Below, in pieces: positions 46,759 through 56,174 of a stretch of DNA of 64,000 nt (its first letter is position 1; each line of letters begins with the position of its first letter). Below the pieces are notes generated by a model. It worked only from the letters and a program-made list of their open reading frames with translations, was not told the origin of the DNA and did no database searches. Source of the DNA: Paludibacter sp. (GTDB taxonomy: Bacteria; Bacteroidota; Bacteroidia; Bacteroidales; Paludibacteraceae); the NCBI GenBank assembly GCA_028710895.1, contig JAQTTH010000022.1, positions 1 through 64,000 on the forward strand. The letters are read 5' to 3'. The position numbers were made by a program, and so were the translations under genes.

Positions 46759-48600
46759 TTATTCTACAGTCACAGACTTAGCCAAATTGCGCGGTTGATC
46801 CACGTCGCATCCCTTGACAACGGCTATATGATATGCCAGTAATTGCAACGGAATGGCTGCCAACAAAGGTACAAGACATTCCTCCGTATCGGGAATACTA
46901 ATTGTATAATCCGACAAATTACTTACGACCTTGTCTCCTTCTGTTACAATAGATATGATTTTACCTTTACGGGCTTTAATTTCCTGAATATTGCTTACTA
47001 CTTTTTCGTACATACCTGCACTTGGTGCTATAACAACAACAGGCATCTCCTGACTGATAAGTGCAATTGGTCCGTGTTTCATTTCAGCAGCCGGATAACC
47101 TTCAGCATGAATGTATGAAATTTCTTTCAACTTAAGTGCTCCTTCTAATGCCACAGGGAAGTTATATCCACGACCTAAGTAAATGAAATTTTGAGCATAG
47201 GTAAACGTTTTAGCAAACTCAGCAATAACAGCATCCTGTTTCAATAGATGTTTAATTTTTTCAGGAATACGTCCCAGTTCAGCAACAGTTTTAGTATACT
47301 GCTCATGATCCAACGTTCCTTTTTCTTTTCCAATAAGCAATGCAAGCATAGTCAATACAGTAACCTGAGCTGTAAATGCCTTGGTGGATGCAACACCAAT
47401 TTCAGGACCGGCATGGGTATAACATCCTGAATGTGTGTTACGTGGAATTGAAGAACCTACCACATTACAAATACCAAAAATAAATGCGCCGTTTGCCTTT
47501 GCAAGATCTACTGCAGCTAGTGTATCAGCAGTTTCTCCTGATTGAGAAATAGGAATAACGATATCATCAGAGTTAATGACAGGTTTACGATAACGAAATT
47601 CAGATGAATATTCAACTTCTACCGGTATGCGGGCAAATTCTTCAATGGCATATTTTCCAATCAAACCTGCATGCCATGAAGTTCCGCATGCTGTAATAAT
47701 GATGCGTTTTGCATTCAGGAATTTTTCTTTATTATCGATAAAACCTGATAATTTAATTTCATTTTCTTCCAAACTCACACGACCGCGCATACTATCACTC
47801 AACGTTTTAGGTTGCTCAAAAATTTCTTTAATCATGAAATGAGGATAACCGCCTTTTTCCAACTGATTCAAGGTCATTTCGAGTTTTTTGATCTCAGGAG
47901 TCTTCTCAACATCACCAATCGTTTTAATTTTCAATTGTTTACCACGTTGTAGTGTTACAATTTCCTCTTCACCAATATAAACAACCTGATCGGTAAATTC
48001 TACGATAGGTGTTGCATCAGAGGCTAAAAAGAATTCATCATCTCCAATACCTACTACCAACGGACTACCTTTACGGGCAGCAACGATAACATCTGGTTTA
48101 TCTTTTTCAATAACAGCAATGGCATAAGCTCCAACAACCTGATTCAATGCCAGTTGTACCGCCTTTGTCAAATCAACATTATTTGACTTCTTTACATATT
48201 CAATCAATTGAACTAAAACTTCAGTGTCAGTTTGACTTTTGAATGTGTAACCATGTTTCATCAAACCTTCTTTTAGTACAGCATAGTTTTCAATAATTCC
48301 ATTATGAATTATAGCCAACTCTTCAGACTGAGAATAATGTGGATGAGCATTAACCTGATTAGGTTCACCGTGAGTTGCCCAGCGTGTATGTGCAATCCCG
48401 ATTGATCCTACAATATCTTTTTGTTCAGCAAAATGAATCAAATCAGAGACTTTTCCTTTTGCTTTATAAACGTTTAATTTATTGTCATGAATTAATGCAA
48501 TTCCGGCACTGTCATATCCTCTGTACTCTAGTCGTTGAAGACCTTTGATGAGAATTGGATATGCCTGTTTATTTCCAATATAACCTACAATTCCACACAT
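46759..48600 (-). CDS. glmS: Glutamine-fructose-6-phosphate aminotransferase
   Basis: This 613-residue enzyme makes glucosamine 6-phosphate for peptidoglycan and lipid A. The N-terminal glutaminase begins MCGIVGYIG with Cys2 and has HTRWATHGEP. The two SIS domains carry CGTSWHAGL and ISQSGETADT. The C-terminus ends DQPRNLAKSVTVE. The upstream gap of 73 nt is too short for a glmS ribozyme. It sits between purF and dapL on the same strand. Confidence 0.98.
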   Translation of the reverse strand: MCGIVGYIGNKQAYPILIKGLQRLEYRGYDSAGIALIHDNKLNVYKAKGKVSDLIHFAEQKDIVGSIGIAHTRWATHGEPNQVNAHPHYSQSEELAIIHNGIIENYAVLKEGLMKHGYTFKSQTDTEVLVQLIEYVKKSNNVDLTKAVQLALNQVVGAYAIAVIEKDKPDVIVAARKGSPLVVGIGDDEFFLASDATPIVEFTDQVVYIGEEEIVTLQRGKQLKIKTIGDVEKTPEIKKLEMTLNQLEKGGYPHFMIKEIFEQPKTLSDSMRGRVSLEENEIKLSGFIDNKEKFLNAKRIIITACGTSWHAGLIGKYAIEEFARIPVEVEYSSEFRYRKPVINSDDIVIPISQSGETADTLAAVDLAKANGAFIFGICNVVGSSIPRNTHSGCYTHAGPEIGVASTKAFTAQVTVLTMLALLIGKEKGTLDHEQYTKTVAELGRIPEKIKHLLKQDAVIAEFAKTFTYAQNFIYLGRGYNFPVALEGALKLKEISYIHAEGYPAAEMKHGPIALISQEMPVVVIAPSAGMYEKVVSNIQEIKARKGKIISIVTEGDKVVSNLSDYTISIPDTEECLVPLLAAIPLQLLAYHIAVVKGCDVDQPRNLAKSVTVE

Positions 48601-48673
48601 ATTCTTTTATTTTTTGTTGATTTGTTTATATTATAATTTCCTTGATTCAAATTTATAAATTTCCTGTAGATTC

Positions 48674-49903
48674 CTACATCATACTTTTTTTTAATCTTTC
48701 CATAGCAAGCAACGTATCTTCGCGAGTACCAAAACCTGTAAAACGCATAAAACCTTCACCTGTAGATCCAAAAACCACTCCCGGCGTACCAATAATGTTA
48801 TTTTCGTACAATAATTGCTGGAAAAATTTCCACGACGGCTGATTATCCAGCGTTTTGAACCATACATACGGAGAACTTACACCTCCATAAACTTCAAAAC
48901 CAAGTGAAACTAGCTCATTCCGAATGATTGAAGCATTAGTCTGGTAATAATTAACCAATTCAAGCACTTCGGCCTTTCCTTTGCGGGAATAGATTGCTTC
49001 TGCACCTCGCTGCACAACATAGGATACACCGTTTGTATAATTAGCGTTGCGACGACTCCAAAGTTTAATAAGCGGAACTTCTTCTCCCATTTTTGTATAT
49101 ACCAATAATTCCTGAGGAAAAACTGAATAACCACAACGAAGGCCAGTAAATCCGGCAGTCTTTGAATAACTTCGTATCTCAATTGCTACTTTTTTTGCAC
49201 CCTTTATTTCGTAAATGCTACGTGGCACATCGGGTTCATTCACATAAGCCTGATAAGCTGCATCATATACAATAATACTTTGGTGTTCAATAGCATAATC
49301 AACCCAACGTTTCAACTCCGATTTATTCATCACGGTTCCCGTCGGATTATTCGGATTGCATAGATAGATTACATCAACCTTTTCAACCGGCAATTCCGGA
49401 ACAAAGTCAGTATCCTCAGTACAACGTAAATAAACAACGTTGCTCCATTTCTGATCTTCGGTCAGAACCCCTGCACGTCCACTCATTATGGTGGCATTTT
49501 CATATACCGGGTAGACGGGATCAGCTATAGCAATAATATTATCACGTCCCAAAATATGTCCAATGTTACCGATATCGGATTTAGCGCCATCATTGACAAA
49601 AATACTATCTTTATCGAGAACTACGCCATAAGAACGATATTCTTTTAATATCTTTTCAATCAAAAAATCGTAACCTTGTGGTGGACTATATCCTCTAAAG
49701 CTTTCGGGGCGACTCATTTCGTCAACAGCTTTGTGCATGGCCTGAACCACTTCATTAGGTAATGGACGCGTAACGTCACCTACTCCTAACCGGATAATTT
49801 TTGCGTTGGGATGTAAAACTTTAAAAGCATTAACGCGCTTCTCTATTTCGTCAAAACAATAGATTTCGGGAGTCTTTAAATAATTCTCGTTTGCTAATGC
49901 CAT
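48674..49903 (-). CDS. dapL: LL-diaminopimelate aminotransferase
   Basis: The 409-residue class I aminotransferase converts tetrahydrodipicolinate to LL-diaminopimelate in one step for lysine and peptidoglycan synthesis. Conserved blocks are LGVGDVTRPLP, FVNDGAKSDIGNI, CNPNNPTGTV and the PLP lysine in SYSKTAGFTGLRCGY. The ATG at 49903 (MALANENYL) is chosen; the frame upstream begins with GTG and encodes 22 residues without family support. Confidence 0.95.
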   Translation of the reverse strand: MALANENYLKTPEIYCFDEIEKRVNAFKVLHPNAKIIRLGVGDVTRPLPNEVVQAMHKAVDEMSRPESFRGYSPPQGYDFLIEKILKEYRSYGVVLDKDSIFVNDGAKSDIGNIGHILGRDNIIAIADPVYPVYENATIMSGRAGVLTEDQKWSNVVYLRCTEDTDFVPELPVEKVDVIYLCNPNNPTGTVMNKSELKRWVDYAIEHQSIIVYDAAYQAYVNEPDVPRSIYEIKGAKKVAIEIRSYSKTAGFTGLRCGYSVFPQELLVYTKMGEEVPLIKLWSRRNANYTNGVSYVVQRGAEAIYSRKGKAEVLELVNYYQTNASIIRNELVSLGFEVYGGVSSPYVWFKTLDNQPSWKFFQQLLYENNIIGTPGVVFGSTGEGFMRFTGFGTREDTLLAMERLKKSMM

Positions 49904-50180
49904 TCGGAGAAGGGTTATATTTAAGTAATTATAAATTAATACTGTATAGTGGAAAATTACAAATTCCACATACTGGATTTGGGCTCTTCCTGTCAGTTGA
50001 TTATACTTAAAAAATGATTTAAATAATTATTCATATAGCTATATTACAAGCATGTGAAACTTTATTTAATTCAGAGTGCAAAATTGCGCTTTTTTTTTGA
50101 TTAATAAAAGTGTTTTGAGAAAAAAGATTTTTGAAATACAACCAACATGGTTTTTATAACCCAATAGTTTTATTCAATGT

Positions 50181-51179
50181 TCAATTATCAATCAAATTTA
50201 CAATAGTTCTGCCCTTCAATTCTCCTTTAAGAATCAAGTTTATAGCTGGTTGCAAGCCTGAAAGCTTAATTTCGGTATACAAATCCAATAAATGATCCGG
50301 CTTCCACTCATTGCTGAGTTTTATCCATAAATCTGAACGAAGACTGGTTGGATAATTTTGTGCGGAAACACCAATTAGTGTAATACCCCGCAAAATAAAT
50401 GGAAAAACAGTCATATTTAGTTGAGTGGAAGAAACACTTCCACAAGTAGTTACTGCTCCTAACGGCTGAAGCATTTTAAGTATATTCTCAAGAATTGGTC
50501 CTCCCACAGCATCAATAGCACCGGCGTATTTAGCCGATAGCAAAGGACGTTTATCAACCTGCTGAAATTCAGATCTGGACAGAATTTCATTTGCTCCAAG
50601 GCTTCTCAAAAACCCATATTCCGATTCCTTTCCTGAGATAGCAACAGTCTCATAACCAAGCTTTGTCAAGAGAGATAAAGCTACAGATCCAACTCCTCCT
50701 GTTGCACCAGTTACAATAATTTTACCATCGGTTGATTTTACAAGTTCTGACAATCTTTTTACTGAAATACCAGCTGTATAGCCGGCAGTTCCAATAATCA
50801 TAGCTTCTTTCATGGTTAGACCTTGAGGAAGCTTCACCACCCACTCTTCCGGAACGCGAATATACTGCCCATAACCACCGGAGGTGTTCATTCCTAAATC
50901 ATATCCGGTAACAATAACTTCCTCACCTACTGCATACAATGAACTTGTTGAATCTTCAACTACGCCAACTGCGTCAATACCAGGTGTATGTGGATAATTC
51001 TTGGTAACGCCCTTGTTACCTGTAGCAGACAGTGCATCCTTGTAATTGAGTGACGAATAATGTACACGAACAAGCACATCGCCTTCCGGAAGATTTTCAG
51101 TAGATAGGGTTTGAATACTTTGTACAAATTTCCCCTCTTTTTCTTCTACGACAAATGCCTTATACAGAATGTTTTTCAT
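50181..51179 (-). CDS. YhdH/YhfP-family quinone oxidoreductase
   Basis: The 332-residue zinc-independent medium-chain reductase has SSLNYKDALSATG, TPGIDAVGVV, the NADP loop VTGATGGVGSVA and LRGITLIG. The family includes AcuI acrylyl-CoA reductase, so short enoyl-CoA or quinone substrates are possible. The catalytic zinc ligands of alcohol dehydrogenases are absent. It is monocistronic by position. Confidence 0.9.
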   Translation of the reverse strand: MKNILYKAFVVEEKEGKFVQSIQTLSTENLPEGDVLVRVHYSSLNYKDALSATGNKGVTKNYPHTPGIDAVGVVEDSTSSLYAVGEEVIVTGYDLGMNTSGGYGQYIRVPEEWVVKLPQGLTMKEAMIIGTAGYTAGISVKRLSELVKSTDGKIIVTGATGGVGSVALSLLTKLGYETVAISGKESEYGFLRSLGANEILSRSEFQQVDKRPLLSAKYAGAIDAVGGPILENILKMLQPLGAVTTCGSVSSTQLNMTVFPFILRGITLIGVSAQNYPTSLRSDLWIKLSNEWKPDHLLDLYTEIKLSGLQPAINLILKGELKGRTIVNLIDN

Positions 51180-51205
51180 CTTTTTTTTTAATTTACCTAT
51201 TTAAA

Positions 51206-51236
51206 CAAAAACGTTGAAGTAGAAACTACCTCAACG
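51206..51236 (-). terminator. Terminator of the bactofilin gene
   Basis: CGTTGAAGTAG pairs with CTACCTCAACG with one mismatch; on the minus strand it is followed by TTTTTGTTT. Confidence 0.85.
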
Positions 51237-51295
51237 CTCTGTTTTATTGTATACAAAAAACAGCAAAATTGTTTTTTGTTGAATATTTAAAATTA

Positions 51296-51661
51296 TTATT
51301 CAGCTGAAACACTAACATTATCTTTCATTGAGCAAGTACCATTGAAAATAGCATTTGGTTCAACCATCAGCACTTTGGTTTTGACATCACCTTTGATTAT
51401 AGCAGTTCCTCGCAGTGATAACGTCTCAGTAACAACTATATCACCTTCAACAGTACCAATTATTTCTGCATTTACACACGAAATTGAACCTTTCAGGAAA
51501 CCTTTTTGACCAATCACTACTTTTCCGTTACAAGTGATAGTTCCTTCTACTTCACCATCAATACGAAAATCGCTGTCTGCGAATATCTTACCAACAATTT
51601 TACTTCCATTGGTAAGTGCATTGTACATTGCACCGGGACTTGCCACAACTTCTTTTGCCAT
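51296..51661 (-). CDS. Bactofilin (polymer-forming cytoskeletal protein)
   Basis: The 121-residue protein is almost entirely a right-handed beta-helix of about 16-residue rungs (IVGKIFADSDFRIDGEVEG, then repeated V/I-x-G patterns such as VVIGQKGFLKGSI and AEIIGTVEGDIVV). It polymerises without nucleotide and is used for cell-shape or envelope scaffolding. No M23 peptidase gene, a frequent partner, is adjacent. It is divergent from the glycan cassette. Confidence 0.92.
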   Translation of the reverse strand: MAKEVVASPGAMYNALTNGSKIVGKIFADSDFRIDGEVEGTITCNGKVVIGQKGFLKGSISCVNAEIIGTVEGDIVVTETLSLRGTAIIKGDVKTKVLMVEPNAIFNGTCSMKDNVSVSAE

Positions 51662-51692
51662 AATTTTATTGTTGTCTTTATTTTTGAAGCTT

Positions 51693-51700
51693 CAAAATTA
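51693..51700 (-). promoter_or_regulatory. Candidate -7 box for bactofilin
   Basis: On the minus strand it reads TAATTTTG, adjacent to a TTGAAGCTTCAA palindrome (51684-51695). The leader would be about 25 nt. Confidence 0.5.
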
Positions 51701-51831
51701 CTGATTTCAATCCGAATAAAAAAATATACACTTAAAAAACATCGTACGAAGTTTATATCAGTTTTTCAGACAAATAACAAAATAGCGCAAAATTGACATT
51801 AAAATCATGCGGTTTTATTGTAAAATTACAT

Positions 51832-51839
51832 TACTTTTG
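51832..51839 (+). promoter_or_regulatory. -7 box of the glycan cassette
   Basis: TACTTTTG lies 27 nt before the first start codon of a run of five closely spaced genes. Confidence 0.6.
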
Positions 51840-51865
51840 TTTGTAATACTGTTAAACCACTTTCT

Positions 51866-52744
51866 ATGAAGATTACTCATCTACGCAATATAGATATTGA
51901 TCGAACACTTTGGGACAGCTGCATAGCTCAATCTCACAACCAACTTACCTGTGCTTATTCGTGGTATCTGGATGTTGTTTCTCCAAAATGGGAAGCTCTT
52001 GTTACCGATGATTATGAATATGTTATGCCCCTCCCATTCAAAAAAAAATATAAAGTTCCTTATTTAGTTCAACCTATTTTAACCCAGCAATTAGGCATTT
52101 TCTCGAAACATAGAATTGACGAAAATTTGGTCGAAGATTTTATCAAAGAAATACCATATTACAGCTACGAGTTAAATTTGAATGAAAAGAACTTTAATGC
52201 AAGTGCTACAGAATGTCCCAATTTTGTATTAAATCTGAACCAACCTTACAAACAAATAGCCCTACACTATTCTAAAAACACAATTCGCAATATAGATAAG
52301 GCAAAAAAACTGAATTTATCCGTTGAGCAAATTACATCTGCTGATGAATTTGATTCCTTTTATCATGCTGTTGAAAAAAACTATTTCACTGTTGCCAAAT
52401 CACTACTCAATAAGCTTATACATAAAGGAATGTCTGAAAATGCTATCACATTATATGGGGTTTATTCAGCTGAAAAAAATCTAATTGCAGCACTTTGTTT
52501 GCTCCACTCCCCATCTCGTTTAACCTATTTGCTGCCTATTTCAAATGCAGAAGGCAAAGCATCTTCTGCCATGTTTTTACTTATCGACAAGCTTATATTT
52601 GAAAATGCCGAAAAAGAAAAGTCATTTGATTTTGAAGGATCCCGAGTTGAGGGTATTGCCAGGTTCTATAGAGGGTTTGGAGCAAAGAATCAACCGTACT
52701 ACACACTAAAACGTTTCCGACCATCGTTTTTAATTGGTAAATGA
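51866..52744 (+). CDS. GNAT/FemAB-like acyltransferase
   Basis: The 292-residue protein has tandem GNAT-like halves. The central SKNTIRNIDKAKKLNL block and the late SFDFEGSRVEGIARFYRGFGA are typical of FemAB-like or lipopolysaccharide-modifying acyltransferases. It is probably involved in adding an amino acid or acyl group to a surface-glycan precursor. It is the first gene of the cassette, with a glycosyltransferase 7 nt downstream. Confidence 0.82.
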   Translation: MKITHLRNIDIDRTLWDSCIAQSHNQLTCAYSWYLDVVSPKWEALVTDDYEYVMPLPFKKKYKVPYLVQPILTQQLGIFSKHRIDENLVEDFIKEIPYYSYELNLNEKNFNASATECPNFVLNLNQPYKQIALHYSKNTIRNIDKAKKLNLSVEQITSADEFDSFYHAVEKNYFTVAKSLLNKLIHKGMSENAITLYGVYSAEKNLIAALCLLHSPSRLTYLLPISNAEGKASSAMFLLIDKLIFENAEKEKSFDFEGSRVEGIARFYRGFGAKNQPYYTLKRFRPSFLIGK

Positions 52745-52751
52745 TTGTAAA

Positions 52752-53906
52752 ATGATAAAAGTTCTCTTCATTTCCCACTGGTATCCACATCGCAAAGATA
52801 AAATGTATGGCTTATTTGTGCAAAAACATGCCGAAGCTGTAAGCAAATTTTGTGAAGTACAAGTGCTCTGTGTTCAACCAGACAGTAATCTGAAATATTT
52901 TGAAATTGAGGAATCAGAGCGAAATGGGTTTAAAGAAATGATTGTTTATTATCCAGCAAAAACGACCAATATTTACCAACGTACTCTCAAAACAATCAAC
53001 TATATAAAAGCTTTTTGGAAAGGCTACAAACAACTAGTTAAACGAGGTTATAAACCTGACATTGTTCATGCCAATGTTCTTACAAGAACTGCAGTATTTG
53101 CCTATTTATTGAAGGTATGGAAAGGAATTCCGTATGTGATAACCGAACATTGGTCACGCTATTTAGCTGTTCGAAATGGTTTCAACGGAGCCTTTCGCAA
53201 GTTTATTACACGTATTGTTGTTGGAAATGCTGAAGCTATCCTTCCTGTTTCTGAAAATCTCAAACAAGCTATGCAGGCTCACAACCTTCAAAATAAAAAT
53301 TACATAATTGTAAATAATGTAGTTGACGATTTCTTCTTTGAGGAAATTCCTGAAGTTCATCGTCCTAAGAAACGCATAATGCATGTTTCTTGCTTCGACG
53401 AACAGGCTAAAAATGTAAAAGGTATTCTAAGAGCTACTTATGAGTTAAGTCAATTGCGGGATGATTTTGAATTAATGCTTATCGGCACCGGCATTGATTT
53501 CGAGGAAGTGGTCAACTATGCCGCCTCACTTGACTTTCCCAAAGGAGTTATTCATTTTTTAGGGGAGAAATCACCTAAGGAAGTGGCAAACTGGATGAAA
53601 AATAGTGATTTTTTTGTACTGTTCTCAAATTTTGAGACTGCAGGTGTTGTCATTTCTGAAAGTCTTGTTTGCGGTAAACCTGTCTTAAGCACCAAAGTTG
53701 GTGCAGCACCGGAATATTTAAATTCAACAAATGGAAAATTAATTGATGTTGGAGATGAGAAAGCACTTCTGTCTGAAATGAATTATTTATTGGATAATAT
53801 TGAAAAATACAATAACGAATCCATAAAAAATGCTGCTCGTGAAATGTTCAGCTATGACGAAATAGGTGAAATTATTACTAGAATTTATGAACGCTCATTG
53901 AGTTAA
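52752..53906 (+). CDS. GT4-type glycosyltransferase
   Basis: This 384-residue retaining GT-B enzyme (Glycos_transf_1) has N-terminal SHWYPHRKDKMYGLFVQKH. The C-terminal nucleotide-sugar site includes MHVSCFDEQAKNVKGILRA, ANWMKNSDFFVLFSNFETAGVVISESLVCGKPV and an EX7E-type glutamate pair. The ATG at 52752 is used; the TTG six codons upstream overlaps the preceding gene. It transfers a sugar to a lipid-linked intermediate; specificity is unknown. Confidence 0.9.
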   Translation: MIKVLFISHWYPHRKDKMYGLFVQKHAEAVSKFCEVQVLCVQPDSNLKYFEIEESERNGFKEMIVYYPAKTTNIYQRTLKTINYIKAFWKGYKQLVKRGYKPDIVHANVLTRTAVFAYLLKVWKGIPYVITEHWSRYLAVRNGFNGAFRKFITRIVVGNAEAILPVSENLKQAMQAHNLQNKNYIIVNNVVDDFFFEEIPEVHRPKKRIMHVSCFDEQAKNVKGILRATYELSQLRDDFELMLIGTGIDFEEVVNYAASLDFPKGVIHFLGEKSPKEVANWMKNSDFFVLFSNFETAGVVISESLVCGKPVLSTKVGAAPEYLNSTNGKLIDVGDEKALLSEMNYLLDNIEKYNNESIKNAAREMFSYDEIGEIITRIYERSLS

Positions 53907-53948
53907 ATTTCTATATAAACTACAAATTTCTAAATCGAAATATATCAA

Positions 53949-55313
53949 GTGCAAAATTCTTCAGGGATAATAATTGGACGAAAAGACGTAATCTGGAACT
54001 ATCTGGCTACTTTTTTACAAATAGGGTCAGGTATTTTATTGTTTCCAATCATTTTGCGACTTTTACCGTCTGAAACAGTGGGTGTATGGTCCATTTTTAT
54101 GGCAATAGGTTCATTGATAGGACTACTTGATTTTGGGTTTTCTCCATCATTTACGAGGAATATAACCTATATCTTTTCGGGTGTAAGTACACTTGAGAAG
54201 ACTGGCATTTCGAAAGAAGATGTAAACAACAAAGTGAATGTCAAACTCTTAAGCAGCACGATTCGTGCCATGCGTTGGTTTTATTCAAGAATTGCTTTAG
54301 CTGCTTTTATATTGCTAATCACGGTTGGTAGTGTTTATTTATTCAGCGTGATTAAAAAGAATTACGAAGGCGATAAGATTCAAATTGCCACTGCCTGGAT
54401 TATGTTCTGCATAGTAAACACTTACAACATTTACACCCTATATTATGATTCTTTAATGATTGGCCGGGGGTTTATAAAGAGAGATAAACAGCTCATAATC
54501 ATCAGTCAATTAATATATTTAGGAGTATCTATTATACTTATTTTTTGTGGATTTGGATTAATTTCTATTGTTGCAGGTCAGGCACTTGCTGTTATTGTAA
54601 AAAGGCTACTTTCTAATAAATTCTTTTTCACCCCCGAATTAAAAAAGGAAATTAAGGAAGTTGACTCTGATGATTTCCGTGAAATATTAAAAGTAATTAC
54701 ACCAAACTCCATTAAAGTTGGTTTGACAAGTTTGGGAGCTTTTATGGTTCTTCAATCATCAGTGATAATTGGATCCTTATATCTAACACTACACGAACTT
54801 GCCTCTTATGGAATTACAGTTCAGGTTATAAATGTTATTGCCACACTTGCAAGCGTATATTACGCTTCTTACATGCCAAAAGTTGCACATCTGAGAGTTG
54901 AAAATAATACAAGTGCTATCAAGCAAATTTATATCAAATGCATTGTTATTATGACATTGACTTTTATTGGAAGTGGTATAGTCTTGGTTTTGCTAGGTGA
55001 TTGGGCTTTGAACTTGCTAAGATCACAAACTACAATCCTAAATAATGGCATGATAATCACAATATTGATTATAAATTTACTTGAAAAAAATCATGCTATA
55101 GCAGGTGGTTTCTTATTATCAAAAAACGAAGTTCCTTACTTCAAAGCAGCAATTATATCAGGAGTAGCCACAGTAATTCTGTTATTTGTATTAATCAGAT
55201 ACGAACAAACAGGCTTATGGGGAATGATTTTGGCACCCGGAATAGTCCAAATAGCTTATCAAAACTGGAAATGGCCATCTGTTTTGATTAAAGAATTAAA
55301 TTCAAAAGTATAA
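53949..55313 (+). CDS. Wzx-like polysaccharide flippase
   Basis: The 454-residue protein with about 12 to 14 transmembrane helices belongs to the MATE/MOP polysaccharide-transport group. The N-terminal VIWNYLATFLQIGSGILLFPIILRLLPSETVGVWSIF is typical of flippases. It moves lipid-linked glycan across the inner membrane. The start is GTG at 53949. Tight spacing of 3 nt to the methyltransferase shows co-translation. Confidence 0.88.
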   Translation: MQNSSGIIIGRKDVIWNYLATFLQIGSGILLFPIILRLLPSETVGVWSIFMAIGSLIGLLDFGFSPSFTRNITYIFSGVSTLEKTGISKEDVNNKVNVKLLSSTIRAMRWFYSRIALAAFILLITVGSVYLFSVIKKNYEGDKIQIATAWIMFCIVNTYNIYTLYYDSLMIGRGFIKRDKQLIIISQLIYLGVSIILIFCGFGLISIVAGQALAVIVKRLLSNKFFFTPELKKEIKEVDSDDFREILKVITPNSIKVGLTSLGAFMVLQSSVIIGSLYLTLHELASYGITVQVINVIATLASVYYASYMPKVAHLRVENNTSAIKQIYIKCIVIMTLTFIGSGIVLVLLGDWALNLLRSQTTILNNGMIITILIINLLEKNHAIAGGFLLSKNEVPYFKAAIISGVATVILLFVLIRYEQTGLWGMILAPGIVQIAYQNWKWPSVLIKELNSKV

Positions 55314-55316
55314 ATC

Positions 55317-56174
55317 ATGGCACAAGTTTACGATATTAAAGAAGAATTATCATTATCAGATAGCTGTTTGTGCTTTCTCACACCAAACTCGACTGTATTA
55401 GAATTTGGATCTGCAACAGGTTATGCAACACGCTATATGACAGAGAAATTCAATTGCAAGGTGACCTGTATTGAAATTAATCCTCAAATGGCAGCAATTG
55501 GAAAACAGTATGCTCAAAAAATGATTATTGCTGATATTGAATCAGATGAGTGGGAAAAAGAGGTAGTTGGATACTTTGATTACATTGTATTTGCAGACGT
55601 GTTAGAGCATTTACGCAATCCTGCAGAAATTATATCAAGAGCAACTCCATTTCTCTCAGAAAATGGAGTTATCCTGACTTCTATCCCCAATATAGGTCAT
55701 AATGCTATTATTATGAATTTGCGTAATGGTAAATTTAATTACACAGAGATTGGGCTTTTAGACAATACACATATTCATTTCTTAACTCGCGAAAGTATAA
55801 CAAAGATATTTCAGACAAATAATCTTTATTGTTTAGCCGAGGAAAGTAAAGTTATTCGACCCTGCGATACAGAGCTAGAAACTTATTATATCCAAAATCC
55901 TTTATTAGCATTATCTTTAATTAGCAAGAAAGATGGTCATATTTATCGATATGTTCAAAAATGGGGTAAAATTAAACCTGAAATATCAAAAACCAAAATA
56001 GTTGGTGAGAGACTAAGTCTTGGACAAAAAATAGTTGAATTGACTTATGATTTAGCCTGTTATATTAAGCGAAAATTGAAAATTGAAACCCCTCGAATTA
56101 TAGCATCAGTCATGCAAAAGCCAATCATAGAAAAAGATAAAAAGAGATATGATAAATACAATTCCAAAAGTTAG
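55317..56174 (+). CDS. Class I SAM-dependent methyltransferase
   Basis: The 285-residue protein has the SAM loop VLEFGSATGYATRYM, then TCIEINPQMAAIGKQYA and FADVLEHLRNPAEII, all features of a Methyltransf_23-like domain in residues about 25-180. The basic C-terminal extension may contact membrane or acceptor. Its 3' end overlaps the next gene by 26 nt. It probably methylates a glycan or carrier; the substrate is not determinable. Confidence 0.88.
   Translation: MAQVYDIKEELSLSDSCLCFLTPNSTVLEFGSATGYATRYMTEKFNCKVTCIEINPQMAAIGKQYAQKMIIADIESDEWEKEVVGYFDYIVFADVLEHLRNPAEIISRATPFLSENGVILTSIPNIGHNAIIMNLRNGKFNYTEIGLLDNTHIHFLTRESITKIFQTNNLYCLAEESKVIRPCDTELETYYIQNPLLALSLISKKDGHIYRYVQKWGKIKPEISKTKIVGERLSLGQKIVELTYDLACYIKRKLKIETPRIIASVMQKPIIEKDKKRYDKYNSKS

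Noticed and set aside
48601-48673. Possible glmS ribozyme
   Set aside because: The 73-nt gap is too short and lacks any ribozyme core; this control is not expected in Bacteroidota.
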